DNA of 64,000 bases, taken from positions 434,001-498,000 of the forward strand of contig NW_017386042.1 in NCBI RefSeq assembly GCF_000237925.1, written 5' to 3'. Origin of the DNA: Schistosoma mansoni. Taxonomy: Eukaryota; Platyhelminthes; Trematoda; Strigeidida; Schistosomatidae. The notes beneath the pieces are model-generated. The model saw nothing but the letters and a program-made list of their open reading frames with translations. It was not told where the DNA came from and searched no databases. The number at the start of each line of letters is the position of its first letter. Position 1 is the stretch's first letter. The position numbers and the translations under genes were made by a program. Below are positions 22,326 through 29,870 of the stretch, piece by piece.

Positions 22326-24208
22326 GTAATAATAATGTAAATTGTCTTGCTTCTAGTATGAGCGAGAATAGTATCGTCAATAGAATTCATCATTTCATTT
22401 ACCCGACCCTGTTGTGTGCTAGGTCAGATTTACAAGGCGTTGGTAAGAGCAGTTTTGTTCTGTTTGTGGAACTGGGACCTTTAAACAGGGGATGTTTGGC
22501 TGTACTGTTGGGTTGTCGATGTCTCTAAAGGATTGTTAGAATCTAGTTGCTGCACTACGCTAGTTATCTCCGCGTTTGGAAATATGTTTAGGCTCAGTGA
22601 TGATAATCCAATAGGCGTTACCGACCTGAAGTATCAGTTTCAGTGATTGAATAACGCTTTACCGACATCAGATTAGTTGCTTTCACATTATGCACGATTT
22701 CCCGATATTAGGACTGGGTAAGAAAGGTGGGAAAGTGGTATGGAAGATAGCTGCATAGGATTTTTATGTCAGTTCACCGCAACTCTCTGGTCGGTATTCT
22801 GAAGGTAGTGCAACTCCGTTGCTTGGGACATCATTAAATATAGCTCAGAACAGAATCGAACGGAAATCCTACTGTCACTTCATACTCTTTACAATGGTGA
22901 GAATAGATCCCTTAACCAAAAGAAGTCTTTCTTGGCTGCACTTTAAACCGAACTATACATCTCATGTCAGATTTTCATCCTTCATATGATCGATTGAACT
23001 ATAATTCTCGGACCGACATTCTCTTCACTTTTGTGGTGCAAGTTCTTTGCGGTGTCAAGTTGTACCAGAGCTGATAGTTTCAAAAAATAAAAAACACATT
23101 ACACTACACCAATAGAAAACTCGTATAAATGGAAAATTGGCTTGCAAACTCAAAATTCTCTTCTTTTGTCGATATGAGACACAACAAAGTTGATCTAATA
23201 TTTCATCAGTCACAAAGGCTGGTTTAATAATTTTGGTTGAGATGAATTTTTAAACAAACAAAATAGAACACTTTAGAATTATGTACTTACTTGAAGAAGT
23301 GCAAACACTCCTATTGATGCCATATGTTCACTAGTGCGTAGTGGCTGAAAACCAACAAATGGTATTTGCATCGACATTATTAAACCCAAAATAAAGAACG
23401 TTGTGTAAGCCACGTACAGTTTTGCGCTATATCGCTGCATGACTAATAGTACAAAAATGTGCAATGGGATGAGGTTTATAATGAACACATAGCCTCCCCA
23501 AGCAGATACCATGTAAAAATATGCGATGGCACAAAGCGCGGCCCAAAGAACTTTTCCAGTTTTAACAGCTTTAATCCACAAATAATAAGTAAACATTAAT
23601 GCGAAAATTGCGATTCCTTCGTTATCATAACTGCCGGCGGTTGAACGACTTATATAGCCGGGAGCTAATGAAAAGCGGGATAATTATATAATACATCAAT
23701 TACCGATGGCGATGAAGCAAGCAGCAAACAAACCCGCCCCTTCATTCCATATTTCCTTCGTGAAAAAATAGGTCGCAACGGCAGTCATGCCACTGAATAT
23801 AGGAGCGAGGAAAACACACACTTCACGAATGTGAACCGGAAAACTCAAAAGGTGACACATGTAGTGAATAAAACCTAAAGTCCGATGGTAAGTCTCAATA
23901 TTAAACAAACCTGAAGTTATCATTAAACCAGGATAGACAGTGCCTCCAACGATCCTCCCAAGTGGGTACCACGCAGTGCTGTCAAACCAATTGTAAAAGC
24001 TTTCAAAACTATTTTCGACCATCTGCTTGGTGGCTCGGTAATTAAACCAAGGATCGAACTCATGGATGACACTTTCAAAACGTATAACTGAGAAAAGACG
24101 TATAATAAATCCAACAACCCATGCTAACAGCAGAATACAGAATGTTACAAGCCCTGTGCGCCCGTTAGTCGAGACAGAGGGGAAGCGACCAACAGCAAGA
24201 CTAAGCAT
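9490..24208 (-). CDS. STT3B: Oligosaccharyltransferase catalytic subunit, STT3B type (8 exons)
   Basis: Transfers the preassembled glycan from dolichol to Asn in N-X-S/T sites of proteins in the ER lumen. Exons, 5' to 3': 24208-23704, 23664-23291, 16725-16574, 15007-14596, 13812-13574, 12526-12340, 11625-11470, 9819-9490. All junctions are GT-AG and in phase, giving 2355 nt and 784 residues (human STT3B is 826). Visible motifs: FDPWFNYR with metal-binding D52; DNE 182-184; the SVSEHQP loop 363-369; WWDYG 580-584; the DK-type motif starting D598. Wording such as [21 protein letters not shown] and the long charged linker 470-510 fit STT3B rather than STT3A. ATG 24208 is the first in-frame start after an upstream stop. 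Missing: the longer N-terminal extension and Lys-rich C-terminal tail of mammalian STT3B. Confidence 0.95.
10145..10640 (+). mobile_element. Internally deleted SR2-like RTE element
   Basis: The left part resembles an SR2-type 5' region followed by the endonuclease N-terminus ([20 protein letters not shown], compare N-VRTMWETGR...EMRRYNL in SR2). It then jumps directly to the protein's C-terminus ([12 protein letters not shown], compare GKRKRGRPKNT) and the 3' end. Both ends of the LINE are kept and the middle is absent. It lies in STT3B intron 7, antisense to the gene. The SR2 comparison is from memory of the family. Confidence 0.6.
10641..11469. other. STT3B intron 7, no further feature recognised
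   Basis: Contains a G+C-richer patch near 10810-10960 that may be an old repeat. No coding signal. Confidence 0.35.
11470..11625 (-). CDS. STT3B: STT3B exon 7
   Basis: Residues 624-675, including [20 protein letters not shown] and [15 protein letters not shown], a very conserved lumenal segment. Acceptor CCCTTAG before 11625 and donor GTAAGT after 11470; phase 0 at both ends. Confidence 0.93.
12340..12526 (-). CDS. STT3B: STT3B exon 6, catalytic WWDYG exon
   Basis: Residues 561-623. Carries WWDYG (580-584), which binds the acceptor sequon's Ser/Thr, and the [16 protein letters not shown] segment with two sequons (N599-N-T and N603-N-S). STT3 is itself glycosylated in this segment in other eukaryotes. 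Donor GTAAGT, acceptor ACCAG. Confidence 0.95.
13574..13812 (-). CDS. STT3B: STT3B exon 5, linker and last membrane span
   Basis: Residues 482-560. A polar, low-complexity stretch ([20 protein letters not shown]) leads into the last hydrophobic span ([18 protein letters not shown]) and the start of the lumenal domain ([20 protein letters not shown]). The linker is the least conserved part of the protein. Confidence 0.93.
14596..15007 (-). CDS. STT3B: STT3B exon 4, SVSEHQP loop
   Basis: Residues 344-481. Includes the SVSEHQP motif of external loop 5 (363-369), several membrane spans ([20 protein letters not shown]) and an Asn-rich cytosolic stretch ([14 protein letters not shown]) typical of AT-rich schistosome genes. 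Donor GTAATT. Confidence 0.94.
15360..15545 (+). mobile_element. Degenerate family C element (copy C2)
   Basis: Recognisable from GGAGTTGGTAAACCCCGATT onward by alignment with C1, but heavily diverged and lacking the RTE-type tail. In STT3B intron 3. Confidence 0.45.
16245..16557 (+). mobile_element. Family C element (copy C3) next to a splice donor
   Basis: Runs from TGAACCCTGATTTTAAACTA through CCTAAGAAAACCATCTGCTT to the tail GTGTACCGATGTTTATGTAT and an A-run. It ends about 15 bp from the exon 3 donor (GT at 16573-16572) in STT3B intron 3, antisense to the gene. Confidence 0.65.
16574..16725 (-). CDS. STT3B: STT3B exon 3
   Basis: Residues 294-344 (last codon split). Starts [15 protein letters not shown] and ends APWSGR. 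Acceptor TTTGCAG and donor GTAGTA. The APWSG signature is shared with STT3B of other animals. Confidence 0.93.
16878..16905. repeat. TA dinucleotide microsatellite
   Basis: An uninterrupted TA run in STT3B intron 2. Confidence 0.9.
16906..18926. other. STT3B intron 2, left part
   Basis: No gene recognised. A G+C-richer patch at 17250-17480 and the stretch 18770-18926 look like old repeat sequence; the latter may belong to the older LINE seen again after 22411. Confidence 0.35.
18927..18936. repeat. Target-site duplication, left copy
   Basis: ACCCGACCCT, repeated exactly at 22401-22410. It brackets the LINE at 18937-22400. Confidence 0.8.
19135..21795 (-). CDS. LINE endonuclease (most) and reverse transcriptase
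   Basis: 886 codons open in this frame. It makes and primes on the nicked target and copies the element's RNA. Endonuclease part: ISAYAPTD near 25, GDLNAQVG at 61-68, IDHIAIS near 133 and SDH at 158-160. Reverse transcriptase part: [10 protein letters not shown] near 387, [20 protein letters not shown] around 480-500, [15 protein letters not shown] near 570, catalytic YADD at about 618-621, and VYLGSYIS. The C-terminal segment includes [11 protein letters not shown]. The first residues of the frame precede the frameshift and are not the native start. The YADD and VYLGSYIS blocks and lack of an RNase H domain suit the RTE clade. Confidence 0.9.
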   Translation of the reverse strand: MLLDLESSIKVRRNRREKRCLFVISAYAPTDCSPDAIKDEFYHQLTVLQKARSTDIVVLAGDLNAQVGRLGTEESRLGGRWGLVGRRTDNGDRLLQLCTDHNLFVASTNFRHSHRQCATWRPPSASQAWTQIDHIAISYRWRGCVQDCRSFWSTYLESDHALVCANLTLLFSGRRIDHHQQINVSKLAATSVASKYRAELASRLATTPPKSIDEHWLHLHDAMKMASKAACGFAKRPAYKHWVSSGSLQLMEARRSTPGDREFDHKRRLLRNEIGQSLRKDREAWSERANEMEAEAASGNYRKLFQLIRATGSKKSSVSETIYEDDGMPITNISRRLGRWAEFFEGQFNWPAAPATSTSLSCPPWLVTTDPPNEAEVRKELQLLKRYKSPGPDDLPPALFKDGGDFMAKELTVLFAKVWEQESVPTSWNESIVVPIFKKGSRCSCNNYRGISLLPIASKLLSSVILRRLFKTRERLTREEQAGFRSGRGCIDHIFTLRQMLEHRHTYRRPTIVVFLDIRAALDSLDRTVLWDCLLKKGVPEKFINILKALYTNTSGRVRAYNHLPPLFHSSSGVRQGCPISPFLFNFAIDDILETALMDVSNGGVDMLPGERLLDLEYADDIVLLCDNAQGMQSALNQLAISVRRYGMCFAPSKCKVLLQDWQDSHPVLTLDGEQIEVVEKFVYLGSYISAGGGVNDEIDARIMKARAAYVNLGHLWHLRDVSLAVKGRIYNASVRAVLLYACDTWPLRVEDVRRLSVFDHRCLRRIADIQWQHHVSNAEVRHRVFGRRDDNSIGVTILKHRLRWLGHVLRMSSQRLPRRGLFADSGTGWKKRRGGQCMTWCRGMKESYKGLASVGPSRLPGWGPRDGAIQWLETLSDMARNRSQW
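21746..22147 (-). CDS. LINE endonuclease N-terminus (frame-shifted from the rest)
   Basis: Starts at ATG 22147 and encodes the N-terminal part of an APE-type endonuclease: [10 protein letters not shown] near residue 20 and [10 protein letters not shown] near 50, which holds the catalytic Glu. It overlaps the 886-codon frame by 50 bp. The native protein would have been one chain, so one insertion or deletion lies in the overlap. Start context and upstream leader support this ATG. Confidence 0.8.
   Translation of the reverse strand: MLSPITNTDAVFLKPRTPFKLASFNVRTLMQIGQQMGLAMSLESLNVDVCCLSETRIQDSSEVLQIRSPSVASKSLFHVRLSGDSVASSSGLAGVGVALSARDEAALIDWIPINSRLCAVRFRKFHQSEKKSA
22287..22336. repeat. TAA trinucleotide microsatellite
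   Basis: An interrupted TAA run in the LINE's 5' leader. Confidence 0.9.
22401..22410. repeat. Target-site duplication, right copy
   Basis: ACCCGACCCT, identical to 18927-18936. Confidence 0.8.
22412..22660 (+). mobile_element. Older RTE LINE fragment hit by the younger one
   Basis: Plus-strand translation gives [11 protein letters not shown] and [13 protein letters not shown]. These match [12 protein letters not shown] and [13 protein letters not shown] of the younger element on the other strand, so both belong to related LINEs. It is broken by stops. Confidence 0.55.
22661..23290. other. STT3B intron 2, right end
   Basis: No feature recognised. Intron 2 as a whole is 6565 bp, of which the LINE makes up more than half. 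Confidence 0.4.
23291..23664 (-). CDS. STT3B: STT3B exon 2, D-x-E motif
   Basis: Residues 169-293: [20 protein letters not shown] with the acidic D182-x-E184 motif, then TM segments ([20 protein letters not shown]) and [20 protein letters not shown]. Donor GTAAGT at 23290. Confidence 0.94.
23665..23703 (-). other. 39-nt first intron of STT3B
   Basis: Donor GGTAAT and acceptor CATTAG. Removing it joins I168 to APGYISRS in frame. Very short 5' introns are a known trait of schistosome genes; the other STT3B introns are 714 to 6565 nt. Confidence 0.9.
23704..24208 (-). CDS. STT3B: STT3B exon 1
   Basis: Residues 1-168 plus one base. A short N-terminus ([20 protein letters not shown]) leads into the first TM span ([20 protein letters not shown]) and [10 protein letters not shown], whose Asp is metal-binding. 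[20 protein letters not shown] follows. The frame stays open 26 codons upstream without an ATG, so the start is set at 24208; a non-ATG start or an upstream spliced exon cannot be excluded. Confidence 0.93.
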
Positions 24209-24246
24209 TTGTGACGAGCTCGTAAGTCGCGGGTTGACGCGAACCT

Positions 24247-24276
24247 TCAAGAGGTGACACGTACGAGACAACTCAT
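24247..24276 (-). CDS. Possible upstream ORF of STT3B
   Basis: ATG at 24276 opens a 9-codon frame (MSCLVRVTS) that ends before the STT3B start and is out of frame with it. It would lie in the 5' UTR if transcription starts further upstream. If trans-splicing uses the AG at about 24280, this ATG would be close to the leader. Confidence 0.3.
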   Translation of the reverse strand: MSCLVRVTS

Positions 24277-25502
24277 TCCTGCTCAAACATCAATCATTTA
24301 ACAAAATTTACGAAACAAATATTTTTTCATTCATTTTAGATGGTATTTAAAAAGATATAACAAGCATACATATTTCTTGTCTAGCTGTGATTGTACGAGG
24401 GATCTGGAAAAACAAACAGTCTTGGACGGAATTGCAAACTATCAAAATTTACAATGTACTGCAACACTAGTAAAATGGCATGGTAGAATCGACTGGTTGG
24501 CCAGAATTTGGTAGATACAGTTAACTGGAGGCTAATTGAGCCGCGGACTAATACGCCTCACATTTGAGGGATCACCTTCTACGGCAATTACAACCAACTT
24601 CTCGAACTGTTCACTACAGTAGAAAGAGACCAAAGGTTTCTGCGTGCGCCATTCGTTAAGTGAAAATATATACATTCTTAATGTTTGCTGTTCAAAAATG
24701 TAAATGGTTCACAAGAGCAATTAGTTAGGATGGTTAATGTTTGAAACTAAAGTACTTTCACTCAGCCACTGTATTATACACGTTATGCAGCACAGTCATA
24801 AAAGTCGTAATGCATAAGTGAACCATGCTCATGGGATGTAAAGAAATCCATAAATATTAGGCAAATATGTAAAGGGCTTTGGAATGATGATTAGATTAGG
24901 GTAATGGAAAAGGAGAATCCGACTATCGGTTTAAAATGAGTTAGCTAAGAGCTTTACAGCATCGCCAACGTCTTTTTTGAGTACCTGGAATCCAAAAATA
25001 AAGAGGTGCTAGCATTGTGATATCTAAAAGACTTCATACCACAAAATCAGCATTTCGAGCGAGACATTCGCCTTGGGAGCAATTACCTGTAGATGAATTT
25101 CTTGAATTATTCCCTCTACAGACTAGCGTAGCTTTAGCAAAGCAATAGTCAGGATAGCTAATTATCCATGTAGCCGGCAATAATAACCTGTTCGTAAAAT
25201 GTAAATTTATACAGTTAGTACAAAAATTCAGAAAAGGATTCAGTAACAAGAAATACGATAAACAAACGCATATAGAGCAGAAGCATGGAACACAACAAAA
25301 TGAATCAGTTACAAGAGTCATAGATCTTGATACTGCTGGTGCAATTTCACGATTAGCAGTTCGATAAAAAGAGTCGATTTATTAAACAGTCTGGGACTAT
25401 ACAGTAAATCTGAATGAATGAACTGATATTCACTTATATTTACTTAACAACCCTACTTCGGATGCAAACTGTGAACCAATAAATGTTGTGACTTGTAGAT
25501 CA

Positions 25503-25545
25503 TGCCTGTAAAAATGGCGTGTACCTGTCCTTGCAGAAATATATT
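25503..25545 (+). repeat. 43-bp direct repeat, copy 1
   Basis: Contains TGTAAAAATGGCGTGTACCT. Repeated at 26077-26119 with one mismatch, 574 bp apart. Could be a local duplication or ends of an unidentified element. Confidence 0.7.
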
Positions 25546-26076
25546 ATTGTTAAATGAGTCTTTAGTCTCTAAAGTTTGACGTGAATATTATTGATTGGTT
25601 CACCACCATAGATTAAGGTTAACAATATGTGTCGATAAGCACACTCGTTGCCAGCACTTTGATGAAACTTTCTACTAATACGACTGAATCATCTTTCTAC
25701 CCGGTTGCTATAACCTCAATTACTCCCACACGTCAACTGTGATGGTAATGAGAATGAGTGAACCGCTTTACTTCAAGATAAGTCTATGTACAGAAAATAG
25801 GGGTATTTATGAAGTGAACTTGGGTTTCATGCAATTATCGGGATCAGGTTTCTGCGAAGCTTCTATTCAACAGTGATTTGATAAAATGTTCTGTAACGTC
25901 TCCAGGCTTCTGGAGACTATGTCAGGAGATATTTTGGACATCTTCAACATGCTTATCTTCTCTCATTGTTTTCGTGCTAACTTTTCTATTTGTTTACAGT
26001 ACCCATATGCGGCACGACTGCTGATTATTCAGAGTAACGACTGAAATTCCAGAATTTGTTCTGAACCTGAAGATCC

Positions 26077-26119
26077 TGCCTGTAAAAATGGCGTGTACCT
26101 GCCCTTGCAGAAATATATT
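26077..26119 (+). repeat. 43-bp direct repeat, copy 2
   Basis: Second copy of the repeat at 25503-25545. Confidence 0.7.
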
Positions 26120-27109
26120 GTAGTATTATATTATAAAATCTGATCGCTATAGCAAATACAATTAGACTGAACTACTTGCTTTTGTATGCAAACAAAGCCT
26201 TTTAAAACACACGTAGGAAGTGATATCAGTGCAGAAACTCTGCTAAATTCATTCGGTTATGATTTAAGTAAGAAAAAATTTACTAAAATTATAAGATGCC
26301 TCAAAACAGAAGCAGCCTGAGCTTTCCAGTCAGAACATGGCAAAAGAACAAAGAAATAGTAATACTGTCCAACAAAATACTTGGTAGGCATTTTCAGCGC
26401 ATTCTCTTCAAGATATCCTTTCAAATTTATCACATTCAAAAGATCACAATTCCAGTGCTTGTTGATTTCGTTTAAGTTTACACATGAAACTGAAGCCTGT
26501 CACGGTGCGAATAGCCGAAAACGCTCTGCTAATAAAGAAGTGATCAACGGGTCATCGAGTCCGATCGTTCTGCCACTAGACTAATAAATTCATGTCAAGG
26601 CCATGAAAAATAAGGCCAAAGAACCGAATGTTTCTAGGTTTATCAGCCGTTTTATGGGCCTCTATTCATAAACATTGTAGACCAAAACCTTTTGGTTTGA
26701 CCTGCATAGTTGTATTGTTAAGTCAACGAGATGTTCAGCAAGACTTCTTGAGATTCATAATCGAATTTGTCTATGAATATGGTGTATAACAGTATTTGTG
26801 CATTACTATCAGACCTAAGCTAATGATTGATTAGCGATTTCCACCTCTATGGTACTGGTGAACGTCACACATAGGGGTCTCAGTCGACTCACGATTTTTG
26901 AATTTCGAACTCAGATGAGTTTTTAAACCCTAATGATCTGCTCCTAATGAGCTAGGAGCGTGGCGCATTCTCCTCACAATATTCTGTTGTTATTGTCTAG
27001 AGGGCTGCAATGGAGGTTCGATAAGTCCATTACTTTGGTGGTAGTTAGAGGGTTATCATGAACCTTGATTCTCCCTTACTGTAACATGTGAGCTCAACTT
27101 TTTATTCCC

Positions 27110-29870
27110 GATAATCACTTTTTCTCTCTGTTTTGAAGGGTGCGAAACGCTTCTTCATCAAAGGGGATTGTGTTGGTGTTCTTCGTGTTGTATTTTAGGA
27201 TTTTGCTTTTTCCTTTGTGTATGTTGAGGCGTACTGATTCAGAGGCTTCTGCTACATTTGTTGTCGTGACCTGCATTTGTTGGTGTACATGGTATAGAAG
27301 GGATAGCTCATCTGCGAAGTCCAAATCGTCTAGTTGCATCTAACCTGTTAATTGTATTCCGTGCTTCGCGTCTTATGTGGAGGTCTTCATAATCTAGTCA
27401 ACGATCAGAAGAAAGAGAAAAAGGAAGAATAAGCAGCTTTATCTGACTCCGGTCTTCTCTTTGAATACATTTGTCAGCTGTCCTATCCTCCACTCACGAC
27501 TTTGTATTGTACTCCGTCGTATGGATTCCGAATGATGTTGACGATTTTCCCAGCTACTCTCACTACAGTATCGAAGAAGGTTCTATGGGGTTCTCCTATC
27601 CACACTGTCAAATGCTTTCTCAGAGTCAATGAAGTTGATGCATATTGACGAGTTCCATTCAATTGATTGTTCAAAGATGATCTGTAGTGTCGCGATTCGG
27701 TCTGTGCACGACCGATCCTTACGGAATCCGACTTGTTGATCCCGAAGCTGGACATCTACTGAATCGTTTATCCGGTTCAGCAACACTGTTGAAAAATTTC
27801 CCTTGTACCGATAGTAGTGTGGTTCCTCTGTACTTCTTACACTTGCTCAGATCTCCTTTCTTTGGTATGTTAATGAAGTATCCTTCTTTCCAGTCTGTGG
27901 GCACTTGTTCTTCCTATCAAATCTCTCTGAACAGAACGTGGATCCTGTTTGCGATTAATTCTGTCTGACTTTAGTGATTCGACTGGTATGCCGTCTGGCC
28001 CTGCTGCTTTCCCACTGTTGATTTGTCTGACGGCCATCCTGATTTCTTCGATCGCTGGTGGAGTAACATCTAGGTGAAGGTCTGTATGTGCTTCTTCGAT
28101 GTCCAGTGGATTCGACGGAGTTGGTCTACTGGAGAGTTCATTGAAGTATTCTACTAATCTGTACCCCTGTTCTTGAACCTCTGTGATTGTCTTTTCTTCT
28201 TTGTCCTTGCCTGGTCTTTCTGGTTTACTACATTTCCCTTCTAGTTTCTTCGTTGTTTCATATAGCTGTCTCATATTTCCTTCTCATGAAGCTTTTCCGC
28301 TGTCAATGTTAGCCCTTCGACATATTTCTGCTTGTCAGCTGTAATGCTCATCTTCACTTGCTTTTTTGCTTCTCTGTATTCAGTTTGTGCCTTGACTTTC
28401 TCTGTTCTTGTTCGATTGTTGTTAATTACTGTCTTCTTGTTCCCCCTTTCTTGAATCTTGTTCAGGGTTTCCATGGAGATCCACTCCTTATGATGTTGTT
28501 TCTTGCGACCCAGAGCCTTCTAACATGTTGAAGTTAATGCTTCTTCGACTCTTTTCCTGTTGTCCTCTATCGTAACTTTTTCTTCCAATAGATCCTATGA
28601 GGCTTGGAACCTGTTGTTGAGAGTTATTTTGAATCCGTTGAGATTGCTAGTATCTCGTAGGAAGGCTGTATCGAACGAAATAATTTTCGGCTAATGCAAG
28701 AAAAACACAATTGCTCACAATGTCATTGCTAAGTATCAGTTACAGAGGAAGCAGTTTTACTTCGCTTATCAACAATGCGATCACATCATGTTAGTCCGTT
28801 AAACAAAGAATTAATGGTTATTGCAATGATTTCTCAAACTCACTGGGAAATGAATAGTGATTATAATTAATTAGATTTAAAAGCATATTGAGAGGTTTCA
28901 CAATGTCATTTCCTTTTTGATGAGCGAAGCGAATCTTACATGTTCCTGTATGCCGTTAGCTAACAATCTGTAACTTTATTCGTAAAGCAGGCATAAATTT
29001 GAAAGGTGATAGCATTTGGCTTTCAAATACTACATCCTAGGTGTGAGTTGTGTAAAATTTCGTCCTGTTCGGGCGGCCGGGTTTTATCACCAGCAGTCAA
29101 ATGCTGCCTCAAAGCTAAGGAAATAATCCTGTGCTTGACAAATGAGTTATGCTAAACCTGACATTAAAAGTCTAACCTAAATGCTGGATAATGGATAGTC
29201 CCTTATATCTGCCTTTTTCACTATGAATCCGGTTCTGTGTAGTTTGATTCGATGAGACCCATGTGGCTTTGTGTATGCGTTTGAGCGGGAATATTGTGCC
29301 ACCTGTAACTAACTTATGGGGTGCACATAGACTTGCAAATTTCTAACCATTTCCGTTTCTTTCTTCCTGTCTATGTTGTCCTATGATATATTCATAAAAG
29401 TTGTTGTCCATTCCCATCTTGCACAAGGATTGTCAGGTCGTTTCCTGGGCACCTTGCAATGATCGATTGCAGCCTCTCGTAAAACAGTCCTTTATCATCT
29501 TCGTTGCTGTGATAGGTGATTGCATAACACTAGGTAACATTCATTGTGATTCCTTCCTTCTCTGTTTTGAATGATGCTTTGTTGATCCTGTGTCATGAGT
29601 ATCCTATCGTATAAGTGTTTATCGTGCTTCTTTGAACAGCATCAAACCAACTCCATGAGGGTGTGAAGCACTTTTCATCTCGTGACCAGAGTACAGCAGC
29701 ATTTCTCCCGTACCTAGCGTTAGCTATCCAGCTTGGGTCTAATGGGTTTCACTAATTCTGAGGACCGTCAAGTTGTGTCTCTTCATTTCCGCAGCTATTT
29801 GACTGGTTCTGCTGGTCTACAACATCGTCCGAGCGTTCGACGTAACTCATAAAACTTGTTGCTCTTGTTG
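27110..29870 (-). mobile_element. Degenerate SR2-like RTE LINE
   Basis: Minus-strand pieces in order: an endonuclease remnant (about 29350-29870), a connector beginning METLNKIQERGNKKTVINNN (28474), the start of the reverse transcriptase (MAVRQINSGKAAGPDGIP near 28020), KEGYFINIPKKGDLSKCKKY (27890), QVGFRKDRSCTDRIATLQII (27730) and QLDDLDFADELSLLYHVHQQ (27339), the YADD-equivalent block. The C-terminus and 3' end are missing. Several frameshifts and stops. 28690-29340 matches no part I recognise and may be an insertion. The block order and wording fit SR2, the schistosome RTE family. Confidence 0.75.

Larger units (their letters stand above)
18937..22400 (-). mobile_element. Near-full-length RTE-clade LINE
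   Basis: A 3464-bp insertion on the minus strand with a 10-bp target-site duplication. The 3' end is a TAAA-type tandem tail (18937-18957) after a 3' UTR of about 180 bp, as RTE elements have. Order, 5' to 3': 5' leader with a TAA microsatellite, endonuclease, reverse transcriptase, C-terminal domain, 3' UTR, tail. The coding part is open except for one frameshift near 21750-21795 that separates the endonuclease N-terminus from the rest. It lies in STT3B intron 2 in the same orientation as the gene and has inserted into an older LINE copy (22412-22660). The clean duplication and long open frame indicate a young insertion. Confidence 0.88.
24300..27109. other. Region upstream of STT3B, no gene recognised
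   Basis: Short open frames only. The STT3B promoter should lie near 24300-24500, but no clear core element is seen. A 43-bp direct repeat is listed separately. Confidence 0.35.
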
